From NCBI GenBank assembly GCA_017413105.1, contig JAFPVA010000231.1:1-57234 (forward strand): 57,234 bases of DNA, written 5' to 3'. Shown here piece after piece: positions 9,943-18,058 of this stretch; within the stretch, counting starts at the first letter, position 1, and each line of letters begins with the position of its first letter. The notes under the pieces are model-generated. The model did no database searches, was not told where the DNA came from, and saw only the letters and a program-made list of their open reading frames with translations. Origin of the DNA: Butyrivibrio sp. (GTDB taxonomy: Bacteria > Bacillota > Clostridia > Lachnospirales > Lachnospiraceae). A program made the translations under genes and the position numbers.

Positions 9943-11219
9943 ACACATTGCTTATGATATGGGAGTACATTTCCTATGCTGTTCAGCTTTTGATTGCGGG
10001 AAGTGTGATTGTGGCGTTTAGTCCTAAGAAGGAACATTTCTATATCAGATACATTTTGTCCGTGGGAATCTTTGCAGGCATATCTGTTTTTCTGCATTAT
10101 TTCGGGGACTCTATAATGAAAGCAGTGGGATATGTGGGTTACTGGACTTTATTTGTGGGTGGACTCATTCTTTTGATAGGCCTGTGTGTCAGCTTTGATT
10201 ATAAGCAGGTCCTTTACTATTCTGTCATCGCAATGGCAGTCCAGCATGTGGCCTTTGATATCTGTGAAATAGCTGACTCGGCATTTGGAAGGATAGCTAT
10301 TATTGATGTGCTGATATACCTGATCATTTATGGATTGTTTGCTTATGTTATCAGGAATATCTTTGGCAAGATGGGATCCAAAAACGTGAGTCACACGGAT
10401 CTGATTCCTATGATGACTATTATGCTCATAGTACTGTGCGTCAGCGTGTTTTACGAGGGCAATACCTTCAGCGGAGCAGGCTTTTCATGGAACTATATAT
10501 TTTACCGGATAGTTGATGCTCTGTGCTGTGCATATATTCTCTGGACCCAGGGAATCCGGCGCCAGAGCGAGTATTACGCAGGAGAACTGGCGGGTATCAA
10601 TCAGGCCTTCCGCATACAGAAAGAACAGTACAGGATGAGGCAGGAGACCATTGACAGCATCAACCGAAAGTGTCACGATCTCAAGCATCAGCTGGAGGCT
10701 ATGCACCACATGGAAAAGGAGAGCGACAGGGAGGCATACTACAGAGAACTCAAAAAGGACATCATGATCTATGATACTGCCATTGATACCGGCAATGAGG
10801 CGTTAAATGTTCTGATGATGGATAAGGGGCTATATTGCTGCGAGCACAACATTCAGCTTAGCTGCATGGCAGATGCCGGCTCGCTGTCTTTTATGAAGCT
10901 TGAGGATGTGTATGCTATTTTTGGTAATGCCCTTGATAACGCTATCACAGCTGTGGAAAAGATATCTGACCCGGAAAAGAGGGTTATCAATCTCAAGGTT
11001 CTTAATCAGAACAATTTCTTCATGGTCCAGCTTCAAAACTACTACGATGGCAGCCTGTACTTCGAGAACGGATTGCCCATTACCACCAAAAAGGATAAAT
11101 TAAATCACGGCTTTGGAGTAAAGAGTATAAGGTTCCTGGCAGAGAAGTACGGTGGCACAATGACTGTAAGCGCCAGGGATGGAATTTTTACTCTTCAGAT
11201 TTTGCTGCCCATAAGCTGA
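9939..11219 (+). CDS. GHKL sensor histidine kinase (AgrC-like)
   Basis: A 426-residue kinase with six or so N-terminal membrane helices (about 1-205), a short coiled linker, an H-box CHDLKHQLEAM (His near residue 246) and a GHKL ATPase domain (about 310-426) with N-box GNALDNAI and G-box HGFGVKSI. The domain order is that of AgrC/ComD-like peptide sensors, which pair with LytTR regulators such as the preceding gene. GTG 9939 is chosen as the start because GGGAGG lies 9 bases upstream; it overlaps the regulator stop codon. No small peptide-pheromone gene (AgrD-like) was found nearby, so the signal is unknown. Confidence 0.92.
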   Translation: MNTLLMIWEYISYAVQLLIAGSVIVAFSPKKEHFYIRYILSVGIFAGISVFLHYFGDSIMKAVGYVGYWTLFVGGLILLIGLCVSFDYKQVLYYSVIAMAVQHVAFDICEIADSAFGRIAIIDVLIYLIIYGLFAYVIRNIFGKMGSKNVSHTDLIPMMTIMLIVLCVSVFYEGNTFSGAGFSWNYIFYRIVDALCCAYILWTQGIRRQSEYYAGELAGINQAFRIQKEQYRMRQETIDSINRKCHDLKHQLEAMHHMEKESDREAYYRELKKDIMIYDTAIDTGNEALNVLMMDKGLYCCEHNIQLSCMADAGSLSFMKLEDVYAIFGNALDNAITAVEKISDPEKRVINLKVLNQNNFFMVQLQNYYDGSLYFENGLPITTKKDKLNHGFGVKSIRFLAEKYGGTMTVSARDGIFTLQILLPIS

Positions 11220-11261
11220 CAGATGCGCTCAAACTCCTGAATATCCTGCGTCAAACAAACC

Positions 11262-11297
11262 AAAAGGACTGCGGCAATAGCTGCAGTCCTTTTTTTG
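11262..11297 (+). terminator. Intrinsic terminator of the GH3-to-kinase operon
   Basis: AAAGGACTGC (11263-11272) pairs with GCAGTCCTTT (11283-11292), a perfect 10-bp stem followed by a T-run. It ends the six-gene transcription unit. Confidence 0.9.
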
Positions 11298-11309
11298 ATC
11301 AGCTTCCTC

Positions 11310-11338
11310 TTTACGGTATGAAGTAAAAGTGATAAAAT
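11310..11338 (+). promoter_or_regulatory. Sigma-A promoter of the pullulanase gene
   Basis: TTTACG (11310-11315), 17 bases, TAAAAT (11333-11338). It comes right after the upstream terminator and 52 bases before the GTG start of the pullulanase gene. Confidence 0.7.
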
Positions 11339-11343
11339 ACTTA

Positions 11344-11357
11344 GGAAAACGTTTTCC
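11344..11357. promoter_or_regulatory. LacI-family-like operator GGAAAACGTTTTCC
   Basis: A perfect 14-bp palindrome centred on CG, of the AACGTT-core type bound by LacI/GalR repressors such as MalR. It starts 6 bases after the -10 box, so it covers the predicted transcription start, an arrangement expected for repression by steric block. A maltose- or starch-responsive repressor is inferred from the pullulanase downstream; no such repressor gene is in the window. Confidence 0.7.
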
Positions 11358-11376
11358 GAAATTTTCATGATATATA

Positions 11377-11384
11377 GAGGAGGT
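11377..11384 (+). promoter_or_regulatory. Ribosome binding site that selects a GTG start
   Basis: The AGGAGG core is almost touching ATG 11385 (one base between), which is too close for normal initiation, whereas GTG 11391 lies 7 bases downstream of it in the same frame. GTG 11391 is therefore the preferred pullulanase start. Confidence 0.6.
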
Positions 11385-11390
11385 ATGAAA

Positions 11391-14270
11391 GTGAGATACG
11401 GGGAAATGCGCAAAGCAGCCGGAGATGGCAAACACGTTAATTCATCGAGTGGATCGACGTGTGTAAGAAAGCTGATGGCTGGTGTCATGGCACTTGTGAT
11501 GATGGCTGTGCTTTTTTTGTCAGACATTGGAATGCCAATCGTAGCAAGAGCCGACGAGGGAGTAACATTAAAGCTCCATTACCACAGAGAAGATGGCGAT
11601 TATGAGCCCTGGGATGTGTGGCTTTGGCCTGAGGGCGGCGAAGGCGCCGGATATCCTTTTGAAGAGGAGGACGGTGAGATGGTGGCTACCATGTCAGTGC
11701 CTGCAGGAAAGACCAAGGTCGGCTTTATTGTAAGAACCCAGGACTGGACCAAGGATATAGACATGGATCAGTTCATTGATCTGTCGGAAGTTGTTTCAGG
11801 AACAGTACATGCCTACGTGGAATCAGGCGTAGAGGGCGCAACCAAAGAATACGGAGATGATGTTGTGACAGGGACAAAGCTTAAGAGTGCGGTTTACGAT
11901 GGTGAAAATACGGTAACAGTTCTTTTTACAGGTGAGGTAAGTAAGGAGCAGGAAAAGACCTTTTATGTTATCGGAAGGCTTGGCGAAGTAGCAGTTACAG
12001 GTGTGGCACTTTCCGAGAAGGCTTCTGACAGCGAGTACTATTATGACCTCACAATCGAAGAGAAGCTAGATAATAACAGGAATTACAGAGTCGGATTCGA
12101 AGGGCAGGAGTATCCTGTGAACATGCCGATCATCTACTCAACTCCTGAGTTTGAGGGGAAGTATACATATACGAGAGATGATCTTGGAGCAACCTACAAA
12201 AAGGATGCCACCTATTTCAGGCTCTGGGCACCTACCTGCGAGGAGGCTTATGTAAACCTTTATAAGTCCGGTGATCCGTGGGAGGATGACCTCATTGAAA
12301 AGGTTCAGATGAAAGCTGATGAGAACGGCACCTGGGTGGCTGAGGTTTCAGGAGACCAGGCTGGAGTTTATTACACATATACTGCCATAATTGACGGACT
12401 CAGCGTTGAGGCCTGCGATCCTTATGCAAGAACCACAGGCGTTAATGGCAAAAGAGCTATGGTCATCGATCTTGATGCCACTAATCCGGAAGGGTGGGAT
12501 ACAGATTCCAATCCTCATGCGGGCGAGACCATAAATGATGCGGTTATCTATGAGCTTCATGTTCGTGATTTTTCCGTATCGGAGGCTGGCAACATCCCTG
12601 ATGCCGGCAAGTACACTGCTTTTACCCATACAGGAACTAAGACTGCAGGCGGAAATGCCACAGGAATTGACTATATCAAGGAACTTGGGGTAACTCATGT
12701 ACATCTTTTACCCTTCTATGATTTCGGTTCTGTGGATGAGAACTCACCTTCTTCAGAGCAGTTCAACTGGGGCTACGATCCGGTGAACTACAACGTTCCG
12801 GAAGGTTCCTATTCAACAGACCCTTACCACGGTGAAGTTCGTGTGGCTGAGGCAAAAGAGATGGTGAAGGCCCTCCACGACAACGGCCTGTCTGTGGTTA
12901 TGGATGTGGTTTATAACCATGTTTACAGCGGAAAGGATTTCTGCATAAACCGTCTCGTGCCGGGATATTTTTCAAGAATAAATGCTGACGGTACATATTC
13001 AAATGGCTCAGGCTGCGGCAACGACACAGCTTCCGAGCGCTCAATGGTAAGAAAATATATTGTGGATTCAGTAAATTACTGGGCTGATGAGTACCACATC
13101 GACGGCTTCAGATTTGACCTTGTGGGACTTCTTGATGTGGACACTGTAAATGAGATCGTTGAGAGCGTTCACAAGACTCACCCTGATGTTATCTTCTACG
13201 GCGAAGGTTGGAGCATGAATACCGATGTGACCAAGGAAGATGTGACAATGGCTACACAGAGGGCATCAGAGAAGACTCCGGATTTTGCTTACTTCAATGA
13301 CAATATCCGTGATGGCTTAAAGGGCAGCGTCTTTAACACAGGCGAGACCGGATGGGCTTCAGGATCCAGGGGAAAAGAAAATGCGATGATAGCTTCTTTC
13401 ATGGCTAATGAGGCATGGAGCAGCAACCCCGCCCAGATCGTTCAGTACGCTTCCTGCCATGACAACAATACTCTTATCGACAGGATCGCAACTGCAAGAA
13501 CTGACCTAACAAGAGCTGAGTGGATCAAGATGAGTAATCTGGCTGCTTCCTTCTATCTTACTGCCGAGGGAATTCCTTTCATGCAGGCAGGCGAAGAAAT
13601 CCTCAGGACCAAGGTTAAAGAGGATGGCACCTACGACTCCAACAGCTACAGCTCAGGCGATGCAGTAAACTGCATTAAGTGGGAGAACCTTGACGATGCA
13701 GAATATCAGGCAAACCTTGAGTATTACAAGGGACTTATCGCTTTCAGAAAGGCTCATCCAATCCTGAGACTGAGTACTGCTGAGGATGTTTGGAATACAA
13801 TTACTCCTGATTATAGCGATGATACAAAGCTGATTACATTCCTCTTTAGTAATACGGACAAAAAGATTTCAGGCGAGAGTGCTGAATCGATAATGGTGAT
13901 ATTCAATGCTTCTCAGGAAGAGAAAGAATTCCTCATCGGTAGCGGAGAGTGGGATATCTGCGCAAGCGGTCTTAAGGCTGGCTGCGAGTCCCTTGGAAAA
14001 CTGGATGGCAGCAAGAAGAACACCATAGAACCTTTGTCAGCAATGATCCTTGTAAGAGGGGATGAGACAATTGTTGCGGCTGATACAAACGGCGCAGGTA
14101 AGAGTGAAGAAGCTTCTTCTGCTTCTGATCGGTCGTCAGAGAAGACATCAGATAACGGCAGCAGCGTTGCTGATTCCGGAAGCAGGTTCGGCATTGCGGC
14201 AGTCATTGTCGCCGGAGTACTGGCACTTGCCGGCATTATCGCTGTATTAGTTAAGAAGAACAAACACTGA
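11391..14270 (+). CDS. pulA: Type I pullulanase, secreted and membrane-anchored
   Basis: About 959 residues. It hydrolyses alpha-1,6 branches of pullulan, amylopectin or glycogen outside the cell. A basic N-terminus and hydrophobic core end in ARADEG, a signal-peptidase-like site (about residue 53). A CBM41-like starch-binding domain (about 55-150), a CBM48-type domain (about 265-370) and the GH13 barrel (about 385-780) follow. The barrel shows the pullulanase motif NWGYDP, the nucleophile Asp in DGFRFDL, the acid/base Glu in FYGEGW and the stabilising Asp in CHDNNT. A Ser/Glu-rich linker precedes a C-terminal membrane helix with a KKNKH tail, so the enzyme is probably held at the cell surface. 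Its own promoter and a palindromic operator precede it. Confidence 0.93.
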   Translation: MRYGEMRKAAGDGKHVNSSSGSTCVRKLMAGVMALVMMAVLFLSDIGMPIVARADEGVTLKLHYHREDGDYEPWDVWLWPEGGEGAGYPFEEEDGEMVATMSVPAGKTKVGFIVRTQDWTKDIDMDQFIDLSEVVSGTVHAYVESGVEGATKEYGDDVVTGTKLKSAVYDGENTVTVLFTGEVSKEQEKTFYVIGRLGEVAVTGVALSEKASDSEYYYDLTIEEKLDNNRNYRVGFEGQEYPVNMPIIYSTPEFEGKYTYTRDDLGATYKKDATYFRLWAPTCEEAYVNLYKSGDPWEDDLIEKVQMKADENGTWVAEVSGDQAGVYYTYTAIIDGLSVEACDPYARTTGVNGKRAMVIDLDATNPEGWDTDSNPHAGETINDAVIYELHVRDFSVSEAGNIPDAGKYTAFTHTGTKTAGGNATGIDYIKELGVTHVHLLPFYDFGSVDENSPSSEQFNWGYDPVNYNVPEGSYSTDPYHGEVRVAEAKEMVKALHDNGLSVVMDVVYNHVYSGKDFCINRLVPGYFSRINADGTYSNGSGCGNDTASERSMVRKYIVDSVNYWADEYHIDGFRFDLVGLLDVDTVNEIVESVHKTHPDVIFYGEGWSMNTDVTKEDVTMATQRASEKTPDFAYFNDNIRDGLKGSVFNTGETGWASGSRGKENAMIASFMANEAWSSNPAQIVQYASCHDNNTLIDRIATARTDLTRAEWIKMSNLAASFYLTAEGIPFMQAGEEILRTKVKEDGTYDSNSYSSGDAVNCIKWENLDDAEYQANLEYYKGLIAFRKAHPILRLSTAEDVWNTITPDYSDDTKLITFLFSNTDKKISGESAESIMVIFNASQEEKEFLIGSGEWDICASGLKAGCESLGKLDGSKKNTIEPLSAMILVRGDETIVAADTNGAGKSEEASSASDRSSEKTSDNGSSVADSGSRFGIAAVIVAGVLALAGIIAVLVKKNKH

Positions 14271-14276
14271 TTGTTG

Positions 14277-14307
14277 GTGGAACGAGGGGACGGTTCTCTC
14301 GTTCCAC
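14277..14307. repeat. REP-like hairpin, copy 1
   Basis: GTGGAACGAG (14277-14286) and CTCGTTCCAC (14298-14307) are perfect 10-bp arms around the core GGGACGGTTCT. A T-run follows, so here it can also serve as terminator of the pullulanase gene. The same unit occurs five more times in the window and differs from copy 2 at one base. Confidence 0.9.
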
Positions 14308-14381
14308 TTTTTTCAGGTCTTTTTGCAAGGCATCTCTGTACACAGGAGACCTGAGATTTATTTTATATAAGGGCTTATGGG

Positions 14382-14425
14382 CATTGCACAAAAAAATGGG
14401 ATGTATTTTTGTGCAATGTTTTTTT
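14382..14425 (+). terminator. Strong hairpin with T-run upstream of the PP2C gene
   Basis: CATTGCACAAAAA (14382-14394) and TTTTTGTGCAATG (14406-14418) are perfect 13-bp arms with an 11-base loop, followed by seven T. It lies after the REP-like hairpin, so two terminator-like structures separate pullulanase from the signalling island. Confidence 0.75.
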
Positions 14426-14463
14426 ATGCGCTTTATTCATATATTAAAGTTTTCAAAACTGTA

Positions 14464-14492
14464 TTGAAAAACCAAACAAAAATAACTACTAT
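14464..14492 (+). promoter_or_regulatory. Sigma-A promoter of the PP2C/STAS island
   Basis: TTGAAA (14464-14469), 17 bases, TACTAT (14487-14492), about 65 bases upstream of the PP2C start codon. The four following genes have short gaps and no other clear promoter was seen, so it may drive the whole island. Confidence 0.6.
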
Positions 14493-14557
14493 GTTGTTAA
14501 GCTGAGCAATCTGTTCTTCGGACTCTTTACATTTTCGCATATGGCAGGAGAACTTAT

Positions 14558-16741
14558 ATGACGGAAAATGAAAATAAGAAAAATAAGAATAGCGGACTGC
14601 GGGTGAAAATCTTCAGATTGTGTATTTTACTTGTTATAGCGGCAAGCGTCGGATTTTCTATTCTGGGAATAATTCAAATAATCAATTTTCATACTATTGC
14701 AGAAAAGTCGGGAAAACGACAGATAGAAAGTGTAAAAAAAGAATCGCAGGAGTATATGATGAATCAGATCTGCGATAATATGCAGGAGGTTGCCTGGACT
14801 AGTTCACTGTGTGTTTATTATGAAATATGGATGATGCAGCATGCTGCAGAATCACTGGTAGGGCAGGTTGCAGATATTTTAGAAAATCCGGATAACTATT
14901 CAGAGCAGGAAGTCAGCGCTCCACAAAAAAAAGACGAGAATACGCTCACACTTCAGCTTCTTACTCCAAAGAATTACAGTCCTAGCGATGAAGATATGGT
15001 AACTGTAAGAAAGCTTTCTTCGCTTGGGCCGATTATGAGAGATATGATATTGGATTCTTCATTTGAGCTTCTTGATATCATTATTGCATTACCAAATGGT
15101 ATGGCTCTGGATATGGATAATCTTTCCGACATAAAGATTGCTGAGGACGGAAATCTTATTGATTACGATCCTACACTCAGACAATGGTGGAAAGGGGCCA
15201 CAACATTGAAGCACGGGTATCTTGCCAACCCAAGTTTCAGCGAGCTTCTGGAAATAGCTGTTTTGGAATATGCAGTTCCTGTATATGTAGACGATAAGCT
15301 TGTTGCAGTGGTCGAGAGTTCGTTAAGACTGGAATCGGTGCAGGAAGTGCTTGAATCCGTTGATTTTGGCGAAACAGGATTTGAAGTTCTTTTAAGCGAT
15401 GACGGATTGATCATTTACTCGCCCCAAACGACAGGGGAGTTGGCATATGATGTCAAGATGCAGTCTTATATAATGGATTCTTCGAATGAGAGGCTAAAGA
15501 CGATTCTTAAAGAGTCTCTGGACGGAATAAGTGGATTTACGGATATAACTATAGACGGTAAAGACTATTACGTTGCTTATGGCAATAAACCCACTGACTA
15601 CTGGAACTTATTTATGTTTGTTAGTAAGGAGAAAATCGAAGAGCCAACAAATAATCTTTTGGGTACACTGGACAGTGTTAATAAGGATACTATGTCAGAG
15701 TATGAAAAAAACTATCGCAATGCAGCAATTTTTCTGACAATTGCCGTGGTAGTACTTGTTATCAGTGCCACTGTAGCCGCGATTATGTTCTCCGGAAGAC
15801 TAACGGCGCCTATAAATCGCATGACTGAATCTGTTCAAAATATTTCAGGAGACAGCTTTAGTTTTAGAATTGAAGACATTTATCGGACGGGAGATGAGAT
15901 TGAGGTACTTGCGGGTACTTTTGAAGAACTTTCGGAAAGGACAAAAAAGTATATTGATGAGATTACTTCTATTACTGCGGAGAAAGAGAGGATAGGAACG
16001 GAGCTTCGCGTGGCGGCCAAAATACAGGCGGATATGCTGCCTAAGAATTTCCCTATCTTTCCTGATAGAAAGGAATTTGATCTATATGCGACCATGACAC
16101 CGGCAAAGGAGGTCGGCGGAGATTTCTATGATATGTTCCTTATAGACGATGACCATCTATGCATTGTTGTGGGGGATGTATCAGGGAAGGGAGTTCCTGC
16201 GGCACTGTTTATGGTGATTTCAAAGACAATGATCAAAAACAGAGCCCAGAGAGGTGGGAAGCCTTCAGAAATCCTCCATGATGCGAATAACAGTCTTTTC
16301 GAAGGCAATGATGAAAAAATGTTTGTTACAGTGTGGCTTGGAATACTTACGCTTTCAACCGGAGAACTCCTTCAGGCCAGTGCAGGACATGAATATCCGG
16401 TGATTCAGAGGAAGGGTGAAGACTACGAACTTGTGGAGACAGAGAATGGCTTAGTACTTGGCTACAGGAGAGGGATTAAATATAAAGATCTTAGATTTGA
16501 GCTTGCTGAAGGAGATAAGCTGTTCATGTACACTGACGGCCTTCCGGAGGCAACTAATGCGCAGAACAAGCGCCTGGGGCTAAGCGGAATGATGAGTGCC
16601 ATTAACAGGCACAAGGATGATGAAGCATCAGAGCTTCTTGCTCATGTCAAAGAGGAGGTTGATTCGTTTGTAAAGGAAGCGCCTCAGTTTGATGATCTGA
16701 CCTTGCTTATCATCAGATATAACGGTAAGCAGGTAAGTTAA
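14558..16741 (+). CDS. Membrane sensor PP2C phosphatase (SpoIIE/RsbU type) with extracellular domain and HAMP
   Basis: A 727-residue Ser/Thr phosphatase. A short basic N-terminus is followed by a membrane helix (about 20-43), an extracellular region (about 45-385) resembling dCache sensor domains (with DPTLRQWW and YYVAYGNKPTDYW), a second helix (about 388-412), and a HAMP domain (about 412-468). The SpoIIE-type PP2C domain (about 490-725) shows metal-binding Asp residues in KEVGGDFYDM, VVGDVSGKGVPAALFM and FDDLTLLIIRY. Such enzymes dephosphorylate STAS-domain proteins in partner-switching systems; a STAS gene lies two genes downstream, which supports this role. The ATG follows GGCAGGAGAAC. 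It is preceded by its own promoter. The ligand is unknown. Confidence 0.93.
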   Translation: MTENENKKNKNSGLRVKIFRLCILLVIAASVGFSILGIIQIINFHTIAEKSGKRQIESVKKESQEYMMNQICDNMQEVAWTSSLCVYYEIWMMQHAAESLVGQVADILENPDNYSEQEVSAPQKKDENTLTLQLLTPKNYSPSDEDMVTVRKLSSLGPIMRDMILDSSFELLDIIIALPNGMALDMDNLSDIKIAEDGNLIDYDPTLRQWWKGATTLKHGYLANPSFSELLEIAVLEYAVPVYVDDKLVAVVESSLRLESVQEVLESVDFGETGFEVLLSDDGLIIYSPQTTGELAYDVKMQSYIMDSSNERLKTILKESLDGISGFTDITIDGKDYYVAYGNKPTDYWNLFMFVSKEKIEEPTNNLLGTLDSVNKDTMSEYEKNYRNAAIFLTIAVVVLVISATVAAIMFSGRLTAPINRMTESVQNISGDSFSFRIEDIYRTGDEIEVLAGTFEELSERTKKYIDEITSITAEKERIGTELRVAAKIQADMLPKNFPIFPDRKEFDLYATMTPAKEVGGDFYDMFLIDDDHLCIVVGDVSGKGVPAALFMVISKTMIKNRAQRGGKPSEILHDANNSLFEGNDEKMFVTVWLGILTLSTGELLQASAGHEYPVIQRKGEDYELVETENGLVLGYRRGIKYKDLRFELAEGDKLFMYTDGLPEATNAQNKRLGLSGMMSAINRHKDDEASELLAHVKEEVDSFVKEAPQFDDLTLLIIRYNGKQVS

Positions 16742-16767
16742 AGAGGGTTGCGAAAGGAGAGGGCAAG

Positions 16768-17610
16768 GTGAATATCATTGAGCTTGATGATAGTAATATC
16801 GAAATATTCGAAGACTATATCGGTGCTGATATTGCAGAGAATATCACAAGGGCTTTCTATAAGGGAATTATTGCCAGCGAAGATTTTATGGTAAAGGGTG
16901 GAATGCTTTGGAACTATAAGATGGTCGAAAAAGATTGCGTAAGCGTGATTGAATGGTTTAAGGCGTCAGACGTGAATGTGGCTGAGGAACTTTTTTCCTA
17001 TTACAGGGAAGCGATAAAAGAAATGGAAGTGAAAAGGTCTGATATTGTTGTGCCTGCAACAAAGGATAAGACGGAAAAGGAAATACTAAAGCAGGTCGGT
17101 TTTACAGTAAGGCTATCCGAAAGCGACAACATAATCGTGACACTTTCAGAACTCTCATCCATGCCGCTTATGAAAGACAAAAAGATTCCGAAGGGTGTTA
17201 CAACTCTTGGAGAGATAATGGTGAGGCAGTACAAAAATGGAGCTGCAAGATGCGTAGCTGTCAATAAAAAGGGTTTATGTGAGGACCTTAGTTTACTTCC
17301 TGTTTCGTTTTTTGAACCTGACGTATCGGTCTGTTATATCAATAAAGATGGGGAAATAATGGGATTTTTACTGTTTCATATGCTCACTTCAGGCATGCTT
17401 TCTATTCAGCTTATGGTCTGTCTTGATAAGGACGTAGGTGTTGTGCTTCCCGGAATGATGAGAAAATTTGTATCTGCGATGGAAGAAAACTATCCGCCTG
17501 ACACGAAGATTTTATTAAATCGTCACAATGAAGCATCTCTGCTGCTTTCTGAAAAACTCTTTCCAAGAGGCTTTGGAATACCGGTATATGCCGGGAGCAA
17601 AAATGAGTAG
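16768..17610 (+). CDS. Unrecognised 280-residue protein, possibly GNAT-like fold
   Basis: No family is recognised with confidence. The start is GTG 16768 behind AAGGAGAGG. It is a soluble, mixed alpha/beta protein without signal peptide. The C-terminal third (about 190-275: VCYINKDGEIMGFLLFHML, then a strand, a helix and LLNRHNEAS) has the rhythm of an acetyltransferase (GNAT) fold. A tandem-GNAT arrangement is possible but unproven. It sits 26 bases after the phosphatase gene and before the STAS gene, so it is likely co-expressed with the switch. Confidence 0.75.
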   Translation: MNIIELDDSNIEIFEDYIGADIAENITRAFYKGIIASEDFMVKGGMLWNYKMVEKDCVSVIEWFKASDVNVAEELFSYYREAIKEMEVKRSDIVVPATKDKTEKEILKQVGFTVRLSESDNIIVTLSELSSMPLMKDKKIPKGVTTLGEIMVRQYKNGAARCVAVNKKGLCEDLSLLPVSFFEPDVSVCYINKDGEIMGFLLFHMLTSGMLSIQLMVCLDKDVGVVLPGMMRKFVSAMEENYPPDTKILLNRHNEASLLLSEKLFPRGFGIPVYAGSKNE

Positions 17611-17692
17611 CCCAAGCAATCGGAACTGGCATGCTAAAAGCGCATGAGTCAGATTGGTGAGAATTTTTTTTGAAATAAATAGAGAGGTAACT

Positions 17693-17995
17693 ATGGCTGT
17701 GATAAAAAAAGAGATTACAGGAAAAATCATGAACATTGCAATCGGTGGAGCGTTGAACTCACAATCGGCTCCTGAACTTGGAGAAATCATAAAGGAATCT
17801 GCAGCTGATGTGACAGAGATTAACTTTGACTTTGCTGATCTTGAATATCTGACAAGTGCAGGACTTAGAGTGATCCTTACTGCGCAGCAGGAAATGGATG
17901 ATAAGGACGGCGCCATGACCATTAAAAATGTATCTCAGGATATCATGGATATTTTTAAGATGACAGGATTTTTAAGTATACTTACGATTGTCTGA
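17693..17995 (+). CDS. STAS-domain anti-sigma-factor antagonist-like protein
   Basis: 100 residues, the usual size of SpoIIAA/RsbV-like proteins. It has the strand LNIAIGG-like start, the INFDFADLEYLTSAGLRVIL core with the conserved phosphorylatable Ser (Ser55), and a C-terminal helix. ATG 17693 follows AGAGAGG. In known systems a kinase phosphorylates this Ser and a PP2C phosphatase removes the phosphate; the phosphatase is encoded two genes upstream, but no RsbW/SpoIIAB-like kinase and no sigma factor is present in the island. The target may be elsewhere or non-canonical. Confidence 0.9.
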   Translation: MAVIKKEITGKIMNIAIGGALNSQSAPELGEIIKESAADVTEINFDFADLEYLTSAGLRVILTAQQEMDDKDGAMTIKNVSQDIMDIFKMTGFLSILTIV

Positions 17996-18058
17996 TATTG
18001 AGCAAGGCATATGAAAATGTGCATGACTTCAGATTATTAGCACATAAGGAGAAAGACT

